Source: Corynebacterium pelargi (GTDB lineage Bacteria; Actinomycetota; Actinomycetes; Mycobacteriales; Mycobacteriaceae). From it: 64,000 nucleotides of DNA. Location of the stretch: the NCBI RefSeq assembly GCF_014635485.1, contig NZ_BMCX01000001.1:551634-615633 (forward strand). The letters are read 5' to 3'. Positions 53,513 through 61,922 of this stretch are shown in pieces. Every line of letters begins with the position of its first letter. The stretch's first letter is position 1. The notes under the pieces were generated by a model. That model saw only the letters and a list, made by a program, of their open reading frames with translations. It did no database searches and had not been told where the DNA came from. A program made the position numbers and the translations under genes.

Positions 53513-54727
53513 CTAGGGCGGGGGTGGCTCCTGAAGCTTGAAGAGGTTGTTGGTGTGCAGTTCGTGGTTGAGTACCCAGTTCCTTCCGTTGTATTGGGCG
53601 AGGGGGAATTGGTTGTATCTTCGACTCCGGTGCTCGTCGACAAGCTGGCGGCAGGCCTGGCCTGTGACGGGGTCGCGGGTGAGGTGGCCGTAGATGGCTT
53701 GGTCGCGGTCGTCGTCGTTGCGGGCGTGGTGCGGGCGGCAGGCGATGACCATGTTGCTGACGTTGGTGTCGCCGCCGTGTTTCCACGCTTTGATGTGGTG
53801 GGCTTCGCTGGTGATCGCGGTGTGGGTGCATTCGGGGTCGGCGCAGATGAGCTGGTCGATGACCATCATCATGCGTTGTTTGTCGTTGGCTGTGCGCCGG
53901 GTGCGCCAGAGATCCACGTGCTGCATCTCCCCTTCAAGATTTGGGGCCCACATCGTGGCGTAGCCGAATTCGGAAAGCAGCGAATCCATGTGCTCGCGCG
54001 CCGGCACAATCGCCCCATCGCTGGTCGCCAGCAGCCCATTGCCCATATACGTGCACCCATCCGACGGCACCAGCAGCACAGGCTCTCGAAACACCGAGCT
54101 TTTCGACGCCCCCTGCCCGCCCATCACACGCGCCACGAGGGCATCCGCCATAGCCTGCTGACGCGACAGCCCTGCATCTTCTCGCTGCAGCTCGCGCGCG
54201 GTTTGGTCGAGCGCATTGGCCAGCGCCATGGCGTCCGAATCGCTCAGGCGCGCCAACATGAAACGCATGCCATTGGTATCCGGGTTGCCCGAGATGCGAA
54301 GCCAGCGTTGCTCATGGGCAGTGCGTGGGTGGCGCTCATTAATTTCCTGAAGGCGGAGTTTGGCGTGCGCCTCCACCTCTTCAAAGGATTTGCCTACCGC
54401 GTACTCAAAGAGCTCCTTGCGCAAGGGTTCACGGGCCGCATCGTCGTTGACGCGGTTGACGGTCTTATTCATGGTGATGAGCGTGTCGATGCTCATTTGC
54501 GCCTCGCGGGCGATTTGGGCGCATGCTTGTCGGTTGGCGAGTTGTTCGCCTTCCCCTTCAAAAAGATCGCGGGCGACGCGGTGGATCTGGCCGATGCGGC
54601 GTGCCGGAATGCCGTAGTCCTGGCCGATGGTTTTGCGAGATTCGCGATTATTGATGCGCTCGTACACCAAGTCGACCAGCGGCATGCCGGTTTTTGCGAG
54701 GTAGCGAAGCGCCTGTTCAAGGTCCAT
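53513..54727 (-). CDS. HNH endonuclease domain protein (DUF222/13E12 type)
   Basis: 404 residues. The C-terminal HNH motif is CTHTAITSEAHHIKAWKHGGDTNVSNMVIACRPHH (about residues 315-350). The N-terminal 280 residues are helical and resemble DUF222 / 13E12-repeat proteins that occur in many copies in actinobacteria. The ATG at 54727 (MDLEQALRY) is preferred over the longer frame at 54814. Role unknown; there is no nearby restriction, toxin or phage gene. Confidence 0.8.
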   Translation of the reverse strand: MDLEQALRYLAKTGMPLVDLVYERINNRESRKTIGQDYGIPARRIGQIHRVARDLFEGEGEQLANRQACAQIAREAQMSIDTLITMNKTVNRVNDDAAREPLRKELFEYAVGKSFEEVEAHAKLRLQEINERHPRTAHEQRWLRISGNPDTNGMRFMLARLSDSDAMALANALDQTARELQREDAGLSRQQAMADALVARVMGGQGASKSSVFREPVLLVPSDGCTYMGNGLLATSDGAIVPAREHMDSLLSEFGYATMWAPNLEGEMQHVDLWRTRRTANDKQRMMMVIDQLICADPECTHTAITSEAHHIKAWKHGGDTNVSNMVIACRPHHARNDDDRDQAIYGHLTRDPVTGQACRQLVDEHRSRRYNQFPLAQYNGRNWVLNHELHTNNLFKLQEPPPP

Positions 54728-54861
54728 GCTTCGCACACTAAGCAGCCGGCCCGCGGTGTCACAGTGGACCGCGTGAGTGCCTCCTGAAGCTGTGGATGGT
54801 GGTGCCTGAGGCAACGGAAGTTTCCACAGCTTTGACTATTTTCGCTGTGCAGTTGCCGCGT

Positions 54862-55821
54862 CTAGCGCAATGCACTATTGCTGGCTCGTGTTTGCGCCAG
54901 GGCGTGGTCGAGTGCCTTATTGATGATCCAGGGTTGTTCAAGGATGATCATGTGCCCGGCGTCCGGAATTTCCTGAAGGGAGGAGGTGGGCCACATGTGC
55001 TGGATTTTCTCGGCTTGGCTCAGCGGCGTCACCAAGTCCTTCTCCCCCACAATCACCAACCCCGGCAGGTTGTCGAGTGCTGTTTTGGCTTCGGTTTCGG
55101 CGTGGTGTTGGAGGTCGTCGAGGAAGCCGACGAGTGTGTTGAGTGGGGTGTCGTTGATCATTTGGGCGTGAAAGTTGATCACGCTGTCGGGTGTGGGGTG
55201 GACGAAGACGGTGGCTGCGAGGGTGGGCGCGATGAGTGCTGCGATGTCTTCGCGGAAGGCTTGGACTTGTTTTGGGGCTAGTTCGACGGCGTTGCGGATG
55301 TTGTCGACGATGGGCAGCGCGAGGACTTGGGGGAAGCCTTGGCTGGCGAAGGATTCGACGGCGGTGGCAACGAGGATGCAGTTGCGGGTGTTTTGGCGGA
55401 TTTTCTTGAAGCGGCGTAGGAGGTTGAGGGCGACCATGCCGCCGAGGCTGTGGCCGATGATGATGGTTTCGCCTTGGATGCCCACGTGTTGGTAAATCTT
55501 GGCGACGTCGTCGGCGGCGCCGTCGATGTTGCAGTCTTCGATTGGGTATTCGCCGGTTTCGCCGTGGCCACGCAGGTCGATGAGGAGGTGCCGTGCGCGG
55601 TCGCCGATGTGGGCGACTTGCAGGTGCCAGGATTTCGCGGCGAGGGTGAAGCCGTGGATGTAGACGATGGTGATCTCTGCGTCTTCGGGGCCGTCGAGGT
55701 AGTAGTGGATGCCCTCGTGTTCGCGGTGTTCGTGGAAGAAATTGTTGCGCCGGATCGTGTCGCGTTGGGCGTGTCGGAGGGCGTGATGGCGCTGTGCGTT
55801 GTGGGATCCGTGCAGGAACAT
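54862..55821 (-). CDS. Alpha/beta hydrolase
   Basis: 319 residues. Oxyanion motif IVYIHGF, HLLIDLRGHGETGEYP, nucleophile elbow IIGHSLGGMVAL, the acid in VIVGEKDLVTP and the His in PDAGHMIILEQP. The His-rich N-terminus (HGSHNAQRHHALRHAQRD) is an unusual extension. Reading starts at 55821, just upstream of and divergent from the acyl carrier protein gene (57-nt gap). Substrate unknown; a thioesterase working with that carrier is possible but unproven. Confidence 0.82.
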   Translation of the reverse strand: MFLHGSHNAQRHHALRHAQRDTIRRNNFFHEHREHEGIHYYLDGPEDAEITIVYIHGFTLAAKSWHLQVAHIGDRARHLLIDLRGHGETGEYPIEDCNIDGAADDVAKIYQHVGIQGETIIIGHSLGGMVALNLLRRFKKIRQNTRNCILVATAVESFASQGFPQVLALPIVDNIRNAVELAPKQVQAFREDIAALIAPTLAATVFVHPTPDSVINFHAQMINDTPLNTLVGFLDDLQHHAETEAKTALDNLPGLVIVGEKDLVTPLSQAEKIQHMWPTSSLQEIPDAGHMIILEQPWIINKALDHALAQTRASNSALR

Positions 55822-55878
55822 GCCAAAAATCCTAGCGCTGCGTATTGTTTCTATTGTTATCACCCAGGGAGGTTGTGT

Positions 55879-56160
55879 ATGGCCACACTTCAAGAACAGC
55901 TCGCGGCGCTTGCCCAGGAGCAGTCGGAGGACACTGAGCTGAGTACGCTCGAGCGCGTCGCCAAGCTTGTCGACGCCGCCGATGCGGATGCCGAAGATTC
56001 CTTGAAGGGGCTTGGCGTGGACTCTCTGGGACTCATTGCGCTTGTTGTGCGTATTGAGCAAGAGTTCGGTGTGCGCGTTGGTGCGCAGCGGGCTTGCCAG
56101 TGGGACACATTGGGCTCGGTGGCGCGGGACGTCGAAAAGCTAAGGAAGGATAAGGCATGA
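55879..56160 (+). CDS. Acyl carrier protein
   Basis: 93 residues. The phosphopantetheine site is GVDSLGLIAL with Ser49. The N-terminal 30 residues (LQEQLAALAQEQSEDTELS) form an extra helix. It is a free-standing carrier, not next to fatty-acid synthesis genes: an alpha/beta hydrolase lies divergently upstream and a HAD-IIA phosphatase is translationally coupled downstream (ATGA). GGAGG lies upstream of the ATG. C. glutamicum, which uses type I FAS, also has such a carrier. Confidence 0.88.
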   Translation: MATLQEQLAALAQEQSEDTELSTLERVAKLVDAADADAEDSLKGLGVDSLGLIALVVRIEQEFGVRVGAQRACQWDTLGSVARDVEKLRKDKA

Positions 56161-56954
56161 GTATTTCCTATCTCACCGATATGGATGGGGTCCTCATTAA
56201 GGAAGGGGACATGATCCCCGGTGCGGATAAATTCCTGAAGGGGCTGCAGGATAATGACATCAATTACATGGTGCTGACGAACAACTCCATTCACACCCAG
56301 CGCGATCTTTCGGCGCGTTTGCATCGCACGGGTTTGGACATTCCGCCGGAGCGCATTTGGACTTCCGCGAAGGCCACCGTTGATTTCCTGACCAAGCAGG
56401 GCAAGCAGGGCACCGCTTATGTGGTTGGTGAGCCTGGTTTGACCACTGAGCTGCATCGTGAGGGCTGGATTCTGACTGACTCCAACCCCGATTTTGTGGT
56501 GCTCGGCGAGACGCGCACTTACTCTTTTGAGGCGATTACCACGGCCATTAACTTGATCCTTGATGGCGCTCGTTTCATTGGCACCAATCCCGATGTGACG
56601 GGTCCTGCCCCGCAGGGTGTGCTGCCCGCGACGGGTTCGGTTGCTGCGCTGATTACCGCGGCTACTGGCCAAAAGCCCTATTACATCGGCAAGCCGAATC
56701 CCGTGATGATGCGTTCCGCGCTGAATCACATTGGGGCGCACTCTGAGCAGACCGTGATGATCGGCGACCGCATGGACACCGACGTCAGGTGCGGTTTGGA
56801 GGCCGGTATGCGCACGGTGCTGGTGCGTTCGGGCATCTCTGATGATCGTGAAATTGAGCGCTACCCCTTCAGGCCAACCAAGGTGGTTGATTCGGTGGCT
56901 GAGCTTGCCGATTCGATCCTAGATCCCTTCGGCGATGGTGCCTATCAGGACTAG
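56157..56954 (+). CDS. HAD-IIA (NagD-like) phosphatase
   Basis: 265 residues. HAD motif I is YLTDMDGVLIKEGD (D8, D10), motif II LTNNS, cap domain C2 with VVLGETRTYSFEAI, motif IV MIGDRMDTDVRCGLEAG. NagD-like enzymes dephosphorylate sugar phosphates and nucleotides. Overlaps the acyl carrier protein stop by 4 nt, so the two are made together; a link between them is not known. Confidence 0.9.
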   Translation: MSISYLTDMDGVLIKEGDMIPGADKFLKGLQDNDINYMVLTNNSIHTQRDLSARLHRTGLDIPPERIWTSAKATVDFLTKQGKQGTAYVVGEPGLTTELHREGWILTDSNPDFVVLGETRTYSFEAITTAINLILDGARFIGTNPDVTGPAPQGVLPATGSVAALITAATGQKPYYIGKPNPVMMRSALNHIGAHSEQTVMIGDRMDTDVRCGLEAGMRTVLVRSGISDDREIERYPFRPTKVVDSVAELADSILDPFGDGAYQD

Positions 56955-56995
56955 TCGCCCCCTGATCGCCGCCGCCTCACATCCGCGTGCACGCC

Positions 56996-57313
56996 TTAGT
57001 ACACAGGGCAGGGCTCTAGGCAGCTCAGGCGCTCGATCTTGAAGGTGGCCGTGGGCGGCAGGGTTGCCGCCAGGCATGCTTCGAGCGCCTCAAGCTCGCT
57101 GCGTAGGCCGTTGAGCACCTGGCGGCATCGCACCAGGCGATGCCCGGCGCGTTCCCAGCGGGTACACCACGTGGCCGCTAAGGGGTCAGTGCCCAGTGGG
57201 GCCGGCATCGCTTCGCTTTGCAGCGTGCGTGCCAGATGAGTCTCGACTGCTGGGCGCAGGCTGGATGGGAGGGCGTCGATATGCAAAATCGCGACCTGCT
57301 GTTGGGTGTGCAC
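56996..57313 (-). CDS. Hypothetical protein, uncertain
   Basis: 105 residues from a GTG start. The middle is basic with several Arg and Cys (RWERAGHRLVRCRQVL) followed by a Leu/Glu helix. No domain is recognised and no clear ribosome site precedes it. Codon use looks ordinary for the region. It ends 41 nt from the HAD-IIA stop. Confidence 0.4.
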   Translation of the reverse strand: MHTQQQVAILHIDALPSSLRPAVETHLARTLQSEAMPAPLGTDPLAATWCTRWERAGHRLVRCRQVLNGLRSELEALEACLAATLPPTATFKIERLSCLEPCPVY

Positions 57314-57579
57314 TGCTCGTAGTACTCCAAAGGTATGCGCGGCTCACCTTCACATCCATCAGCCTGGCAGCCTGTGTGGGCGTAGCTGGTTTTTGAGGAT
57401 ATGACGGTGAGAAGACGAGAGTTCGTCTTCCCCAACGATCACTCGTGCACCTTGGATATGCACGACGATTCTCACGCAACTTCACCCCCACCAACAACCC
57501 TCAACGCACACTTCACACCCCCATTTACTCAAGTTAAAGTTGAGCTCGAAACCGGGCTTTTAGCTTCAACCCGGTGACG
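57314..57579. other. Gene-poor gap with hairpin and a 58-codon frame
   Basis: GAAGACGA (57411-57418) and TCGTCTTC (57423-57430) form a perfect inverted repeat. A plus frame from ATG 57401 to TGA 57577 encodes 58 residues (MTVRRREFVFPND...), with GAGG only 2 nt before the start. It may be a small gene or chance. Confidence 0.3.
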
Positions 57580-58389
57580 TTACTTGCCTTGCTGCAGGGA
57601 CCGCCAAAGAACATCGTTGGTTTCTTGCCACAGCGGCTTAGCCCAAGCGCCGAAGTCGCGATCGCTTAGCATCACCGCCGCTCGGCGCTGCTTCGGCGCC
57701 AGCCACAAAAACGTCCCCGATTGCCCGAAGTGGCCAACCGTATCCTCCGGCATCTCCACTCCCGTCCAGTGCGGAGATTTTTCGCCCTTGATTTCAAAAC
57801 CCAAACCCCAGGGGCAGGGCTTTTGCATGCCATAGCCAGGCACTACCCCATCGAGTGTGGGAAATTGCACCTCAAAGGCCTGCTCCAAGGTGCTTGGGTG
57901 CAAAAGCTGCGGATCGATCAGCTCATGGGCAAAGCGCAGCATATCGCCAAGGGTGGAGCGCGCCTCGTGGCCGGGCGAACCCCACAACACCGTTGCATCC
58001 ATACCCAAGGGCACAAGCACCGCCTCATGGAGGTACTCAGCGAAGGTCATGTGCGTTTCCTGCTCAAGTTGCTGCGCTAGCAGCTCAAAGCCATAGGAGG
58101 AATACACGCGGCGCTGCTCTGCAGGGCGGGTGGCATCATCGCTACGGAATCCCACCCCGGATGCATGCGCAAGCAAGTGCCTCACGGTGGCAGGCCCACA
58201 GGGGCTATCGAGGGTGAAGACTTCTTCTTCACAGGCCAGCAAGAAGCCATAGGTGGCCAATAATTTGGTCACGCTGGCTAATTCAAATTCCCGGTCTGTA
58301 TCACCGAGGGTGTATTCCTCACCTTCAGTGATCACGCCGGCAGCAAGATGCTCAACAGGAAAGGCTTCAAAGGGTGCAAGCAGGCTCAT
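57580..58389 (-). CDS. Beta-lactamase-family serine hydrolase
   Basis: 269 residues. The S-x-x-K active site is SVTK (in ELASVTKLLA), the second motif Y-S-S-Y is at about 107, and a C-terminal HFGQSGTFLWL takes the place of the third motif. There is no signal peptide, so it is cytoplasmic, like esterase EstB-type members. The ATG at 58389 is used; the frame is open 18 codons more. It may be the last gene of the operon that begins with the SbnA-like enzyme. Confidence 0.82.
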   Translation of the reverse strand: MSLLAPFEAFPVEHLAAGVITEGEEYTLGDTDREFELASVTKLLATYGFLLACEEEVFTLDSPCGPATVRHLLAHASGVGFRSDDATRPAEQRRVYSSYGFELLAQQLEQETHMTFAEYLHEAVLVPLGMDATVLWGSPGHEARSTLGDMLRFAHELIDPQLLHPSTLEQAFEVQFPTLDGVVPGYGMQKPCPWGLGFEIKGEKSPHWTGVEMPEDTVGHFGQSGTFLWLAPKQRRAAVMLSDRDFGAWAKPLWQETNDVLWRSLQQGK

Positions 58390-58456
58390 AGCTTGCCAGT
58401 CTAGGCGCCGGGCGAGATCCGCACAGCCACCAGTGACGGGCAACGCGCCCGCCGGC

Positions 58457-59173
58457 TTAAGCGTCGCGGCCTTCGCGGTAGCCCTTGCGCTCAGAGCGCT
58501 TAATTAGGGCGTTGAGTTGGCGCGGCGTCATCGAAATTTTCTGAAGATCCGAAGGGCGGAACAAAATCCAATGCTTCCAATAGGCCAAAATGGCAAGCCC
58601 TGCCCCTGCCGTGGCCGCAAGCAACATACCAAGGGTGATCAAATCGAACTGCGCAAACACCACCATGGTGACAGCAGCCACCAGCGCCGGCACCGCATAC
58701 AGCGGCCCGCCACCGAAGATGCTGGGCACTTGGCCTGTGACAACGTCGCGGATCATCCCACCACCAACGGCAGTCAGCACACCGAGCAGCACCGCCGATG
58801 TCAGCGGCATGGAAAAGGTCAAGGCTTTGACCGCACCAGTGACAGCCCACACGCCCAGGATCACTGCATCGGCATGGACCTTAAACAGCTCCCAGCGCTT
58901 GCCGTCGAAATGGAACAAAAGCGCCAAGATGGCGCCGACGATGGCCAGCATTAAGTAATTGGAATTCGCAATGGCAGCAGCGGTACCGCGATCCATCAGC
59001 ACGTCCCTGAGCATGCCGCCACCGAGGGCGGAGAACAGGGCAAGGAAGATAAATCCCACCAGGTCGAAATCGCGCTGACGTGCGATGGTTCCGCCGATAA
59101 TGCCATTGAGCACCACGCCGATAAGGTCGAGCGTCTCATACAGCGTGAGCACGTGGGGATCTACATTGTGCAT
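58457..59173 (-). CDS. TRIC/UPF0126 family membrane protein
   Basis: 238 residues with seven hydrophobic segments in two repeats (GGTIARQRDFDLVGF...LGGGMLRDVLM and AVKALTF...VGGGMIRDVVTG), each with the K/R-containing G-G-G-M-[LI]-R-D-V motif of bacterial TRIC-type channels (YadS, UPF0126). Glycine transport has been suggested for some members. The C-terminal 40 residues are basic and cytoplasmic. 19 nt after the fusion gene. Confidence 0.88.
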   Translation of the reverse strand: MHNVDPHVLTLYETLDLIGVVLNGIIGGTIARQRDFDLVGFIFLALFSALGGGMLRDVLMDRGTAAAIANSNYLMLAIVGAILALLFHFDGKRWELFKVHADAVILGVWAVTGAVKALTFSMPLTSAVLLGVLTAVGGGMIRDVVTGQVPSIFGGGPLYAVPALVAAVTMVVFAQFDLITLGMLLAATAGAGLAILAYWKHWILFRPSDLQKISMTPRQLNALIKRSERKGYREGRDA

Positions 59174-59192
59174 TCCGCGTAGCTTAGCTCAC

Positions 59193-61922
59193 CTATTGGG
59201 CATCAATGGCATCGAGGCGGACCTCTTCAGTACCCGGGTCGTAGACCACATTCATGGCCAAAGGAATCTGGTGGGAAGCGCTTTCGAGGATGTGCATGAA
59301 ATACCCGGCGGTATTGGGAATCGCTATCACATCGCCGACGCTCACGCCGTGTTCAAAGCGCATCTTCCTGCGCACAATCACCTCATCCTCAATGCAGTAC
59401 GCGCCCACCAAAAAGGCTTCGAGGCCGATATTGGCCCGCGTTCGTGCACAGGGCACCAGGATGGGGTCGAGCAAAATATCATCGCTGGTGGTGCGGCACT
59501 GGGTGCGGTTCATCTCTAGGCCCACCAAATCCAGGCCATCGCTGCGCTGTTTAATGAAGGCCACCTTGGCCAGAATCACTCCGCCGCCATCGAGCAGGCT
59601 GCGGCCGGGCTCGGCATGCAGGCGCAAGCCACGCGAGCGGAAAGCTTCAGCGGTGCGCCCATAGCCGGGGACATCGGCGTCGAGAAGCTCCCAGAGCCAC
59701 TGGCCGCGCACCGGACGTTGGAAGAAGGGATAGACGTTAGCCAGCGGGTCATGTTTCCAGGTGAAATCGGGTGTGCCCAGACGTTCGCGCAGTTCGCGCC
59801 ACTGTTCAGGGTGATCCAAATAGCTCATGGGGATGCCACCGCCGATGTCGATAAATTCCGGCTGTCCGGGCGCGGCGTCAATGACTTGGAAGGCGTAGGA
59901 AAGTGCTTTTCTGCGGTCTGCCTCCGCATAGCCATGCAGGTGCAGGTGCACCCCGGCGATGCGCACGTTGGAGGCAAAGCCGCGCTGCATTTCTTCGATC
60001 CACAATGAGGCGCGCTCGCCGAAGCGGGTGGGCATGAGCACATCAGGTTCGGGGGCGATGCGTGGTGCGATGCGCACGGGGGCATTGTTGGCCAGTGCTT
60101 CAATCCGCCTTGCTTCTTCGCGCGAATCGGCAGAGATACACACGTTATTGTCGATGGCCAGGCGCAGGAGCCGGTCGGGTTTGACTGCGGCCGATAAGAT
60201 GATGCGCTCCCCTGGCACACCTCGGGCGAGCACCTGGGATAATTCGCGTTCGCTGGCTACGTCCACACCATGGCCGTTATCGCGGGCTGCGTCGACAAAG
60301 GCCAGTGCCTTATTGGCTTTGCGGGCGAAAAACACACGAACATCCACGCCGTGGTCCTTGCCTGCGTGGACGAGCTCGGCGGCATTGCGCTCAAGCACAT
60401 CGGGGCAGACCACATTGGTGGGTGAGTCGTAGGTATCGACGATCTCTTGGACCTTCTGGGGTGCGGAAAGCAAGCTCAGCATCCAGGGCTCAAGCCGGGC
60501 TTCGAGTGGCACAGTGGCGTGCATATTTCGCTCAAAGGCCCTGCCCGCCACCGCCTGCGCCCAATTGCGAATCTCAGGGTGCAGATCACGATTCAAGGTG
60601 TCGTGACCAAGCACCACAGAGGCGGCATCGCGGCCGATGACTGCCACCGTTGGATCAAGCAGCGACTGGCCGGCGCGCCCTAATTGCAATTGCTTGGTCT
60701 GCTCATCCACACCAAGCACATCGTGGCTTATAAGCTGCGACACCAGCGAATCAGGATGCACCCCAGGAGGTGCAATTACCGCATCAATATCGGCCTCATC
60801 ACAAGTTTGACGCTCCGGGGCACGCACGATCCCGGCATCGCACAGTGCCAGCACGCGCGTGGCAGTAATTGGCGGCGGCCCAAACGCCACCCGCTCCAAG
60901 GTGCGCGCCAACTCATCAAAGCCCTCGATGGGCTTGGAGTAGCTCACCCTGGCAATCAGTGCGGCGTAGAGCGTGCGCCAGGCATGCCCCACGGCCCAGG
61001 CCGGCGAGGGTTCCTTCAAGCCGAGCGCTACCTGGCAGGAGGCTCGCAAAGCCTCTACTGCATCGCCGTGATCATCACGGCCTTCAAGTACTGCGTCGAT
61101 GGCGGCGTCATCTGGGTGTGCAAGCAGGCTGGCTGCGGCGCGGCGAAGGATCGCTTTGATGGTGTCGATATCGCGTGCAGCAGCAATCTCCCCTTCAAGA
61201 AATTCCTGATCTGGCAGCACCTGTGTGGCAAGCGCGCTATCGGGTGCGGGTTTTACCTCCATGAAACGCCCGGAGCGGCTCATGGGGATGATGGCGGAGG
61301 GCTCTTTTCCTGAAGGGTGGTATGCAAGGAGGCCTTCGCCTTCAAAGCGGCCGCCGCGGCCTTCGCTTAATTCCAGGCAGACATCGATAAAGGTCAGCGC
61401 CGCGCCGCGCACGTGCACCGGCTGATCGGCGGGGATGCTGTCGAGTGAGTCGAAGTATGGGTGCAGTGCGTGGCGTAGTTCGCCGGCCCAATGATGTTGA
61501 TGGCCGGTGGTGAGCAGGACTTCGTCGAAAAGCTCTTCTTCGATGCGCCATTGCTCGCCGCGCACAATCGTGCCAACCTGCTGTTTGCTGTGGCGCACGC
61601 GCAATTGTGGGGGCAGATTGGCAAGGAGATGCTCGAAGGAGGCGGCGAGGAATTGGCCAACTTTTCGACGCGGCGGGAATGCCTCCTGAGTGTCGAGGTA
61701 CTCGGCGGCGTTGCCAAGGGTGGTGCGCACAATGGAGGAAGGGGCGTTGAGTCGCCAGTGGGCGGATTGCTCTTCGCGGTACACCCAACCTGCACCGGGG
61801 GTGCCGGGTTCAAAGACGGTGACCTCGATGGTGGCGTTGAGGTTGGTCTCAGCTACCACCTGGGCCAGTTCTTCTAGGGCGAAAAGGGCGCGCGGGCCGC
61901 CGCCAATGATGGCTAGTTTCAT
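59193..61922 (-). CDS. Fusion of FAD/NAD(P)-binding protein and Y4yA-type PLP decarboxylase
   Basis: 909 residues in two enzymes. Residues 1 to about 440 form an FAD/NAD(P)-binding protein (IIGGGPRALFAL at 5-16, FEPGTPGAGWVY, VIGRDAASVVLGHD). Residues about 470-909 form a fold-III PLP decarboxylase with the PLP Lys in FFARKANKAL (K535), GVHLHLHGY (657-665), IDIGGGIPMS and LHAEPGRSLLDGGG, like diaminopimelate / DABA decarboxylase and the Y4yA family. As far as I recall these two are encoded by separate neighbouring genes in many actinobacteria; here they are joined. Overlaps the SbnA-like gene by 4 nt. Product unknown. Confidence 0.8.
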   Translation of the reverse strand: MKLAIIGGGPRALFALEELAQVVAETNLNATIEVTVFEPGTPGAGWVYREEQSAHWRLNAPSSIVRTTLGNAAEYLDTQEAFPPRRKVGQFLAASFEHLLANLPPQLRVRHSKQQVGTIVRGEQWRIEEELFDEVLLTTGHQHHWAGELRHALHPYFDSLDSIPADQPVHVRGAALTFIDVCLELSEGRGGRFEGEGLLAYHPSGKEPSAIIPMSRSGRFMEVKPAPDSALATQVLPDQEFLEGEIAAARDIDTIKAILRRAAASLLAHPDDAAIDAVLEGRDDHGDAVEALRASCQVALGLKEPSPAWAVGHAWRTLYAALIARVSYSKPIEGFDELARTLERVAFGPPPITATRVLALCDAGIVRAPERQTCDEADIDAVIAPPGVHPDSLVSQLISHDVLGVDEQTKQLQLGRAGQSLLDPTVAVIGRDAASVVLGHDTLNRDLHPEIRNWAQAVAGRAFERNMHATVPLEARLEPWMLSLLSAPQKVQEIVDTYDSPTNVVCPDVLERNAAELVHAGKDHGVDVRVFFARKANKALAFVDAARDNGHGVDVASERELSQVLARGVPGERIILSAAVKPDRLLRLAIDNNVCISADSREEARRIEALANNAPVRIAPRIAPEPDVLMPTRFGERASLWIEEMQRGFASNVRIAGVHLHLHGYAEADRRKALSYAFQVIDAAPGQPEFIDIGGGIPMSYLDHPEQWRELRERLGTPDFTWKHDPLANVYPFFQRPVRGQWLWELLDADVPGYGRTAEAFRSRGLRLHAEPGRSLLDGGGVILAKVAFIKQRSDGLDLVGLEMNRTQCRTTSDDILLDPILVPCARTRANIGLEAFLVGAYCIEDEVIVRRKMRFEHGVSVGDVIAIPNTAGYFMHILESASHQIPLAMNVVYDPGTEEVRLDAIDAQ

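Noticed and set aside
53513..54727. HNH protein as a mobile-element or defence nuclease
   Set aside because: No repeats, integrase, methylase or partner genes around it; such DUF222/HNH proteins are common chromosomal genes in actinobacteria.
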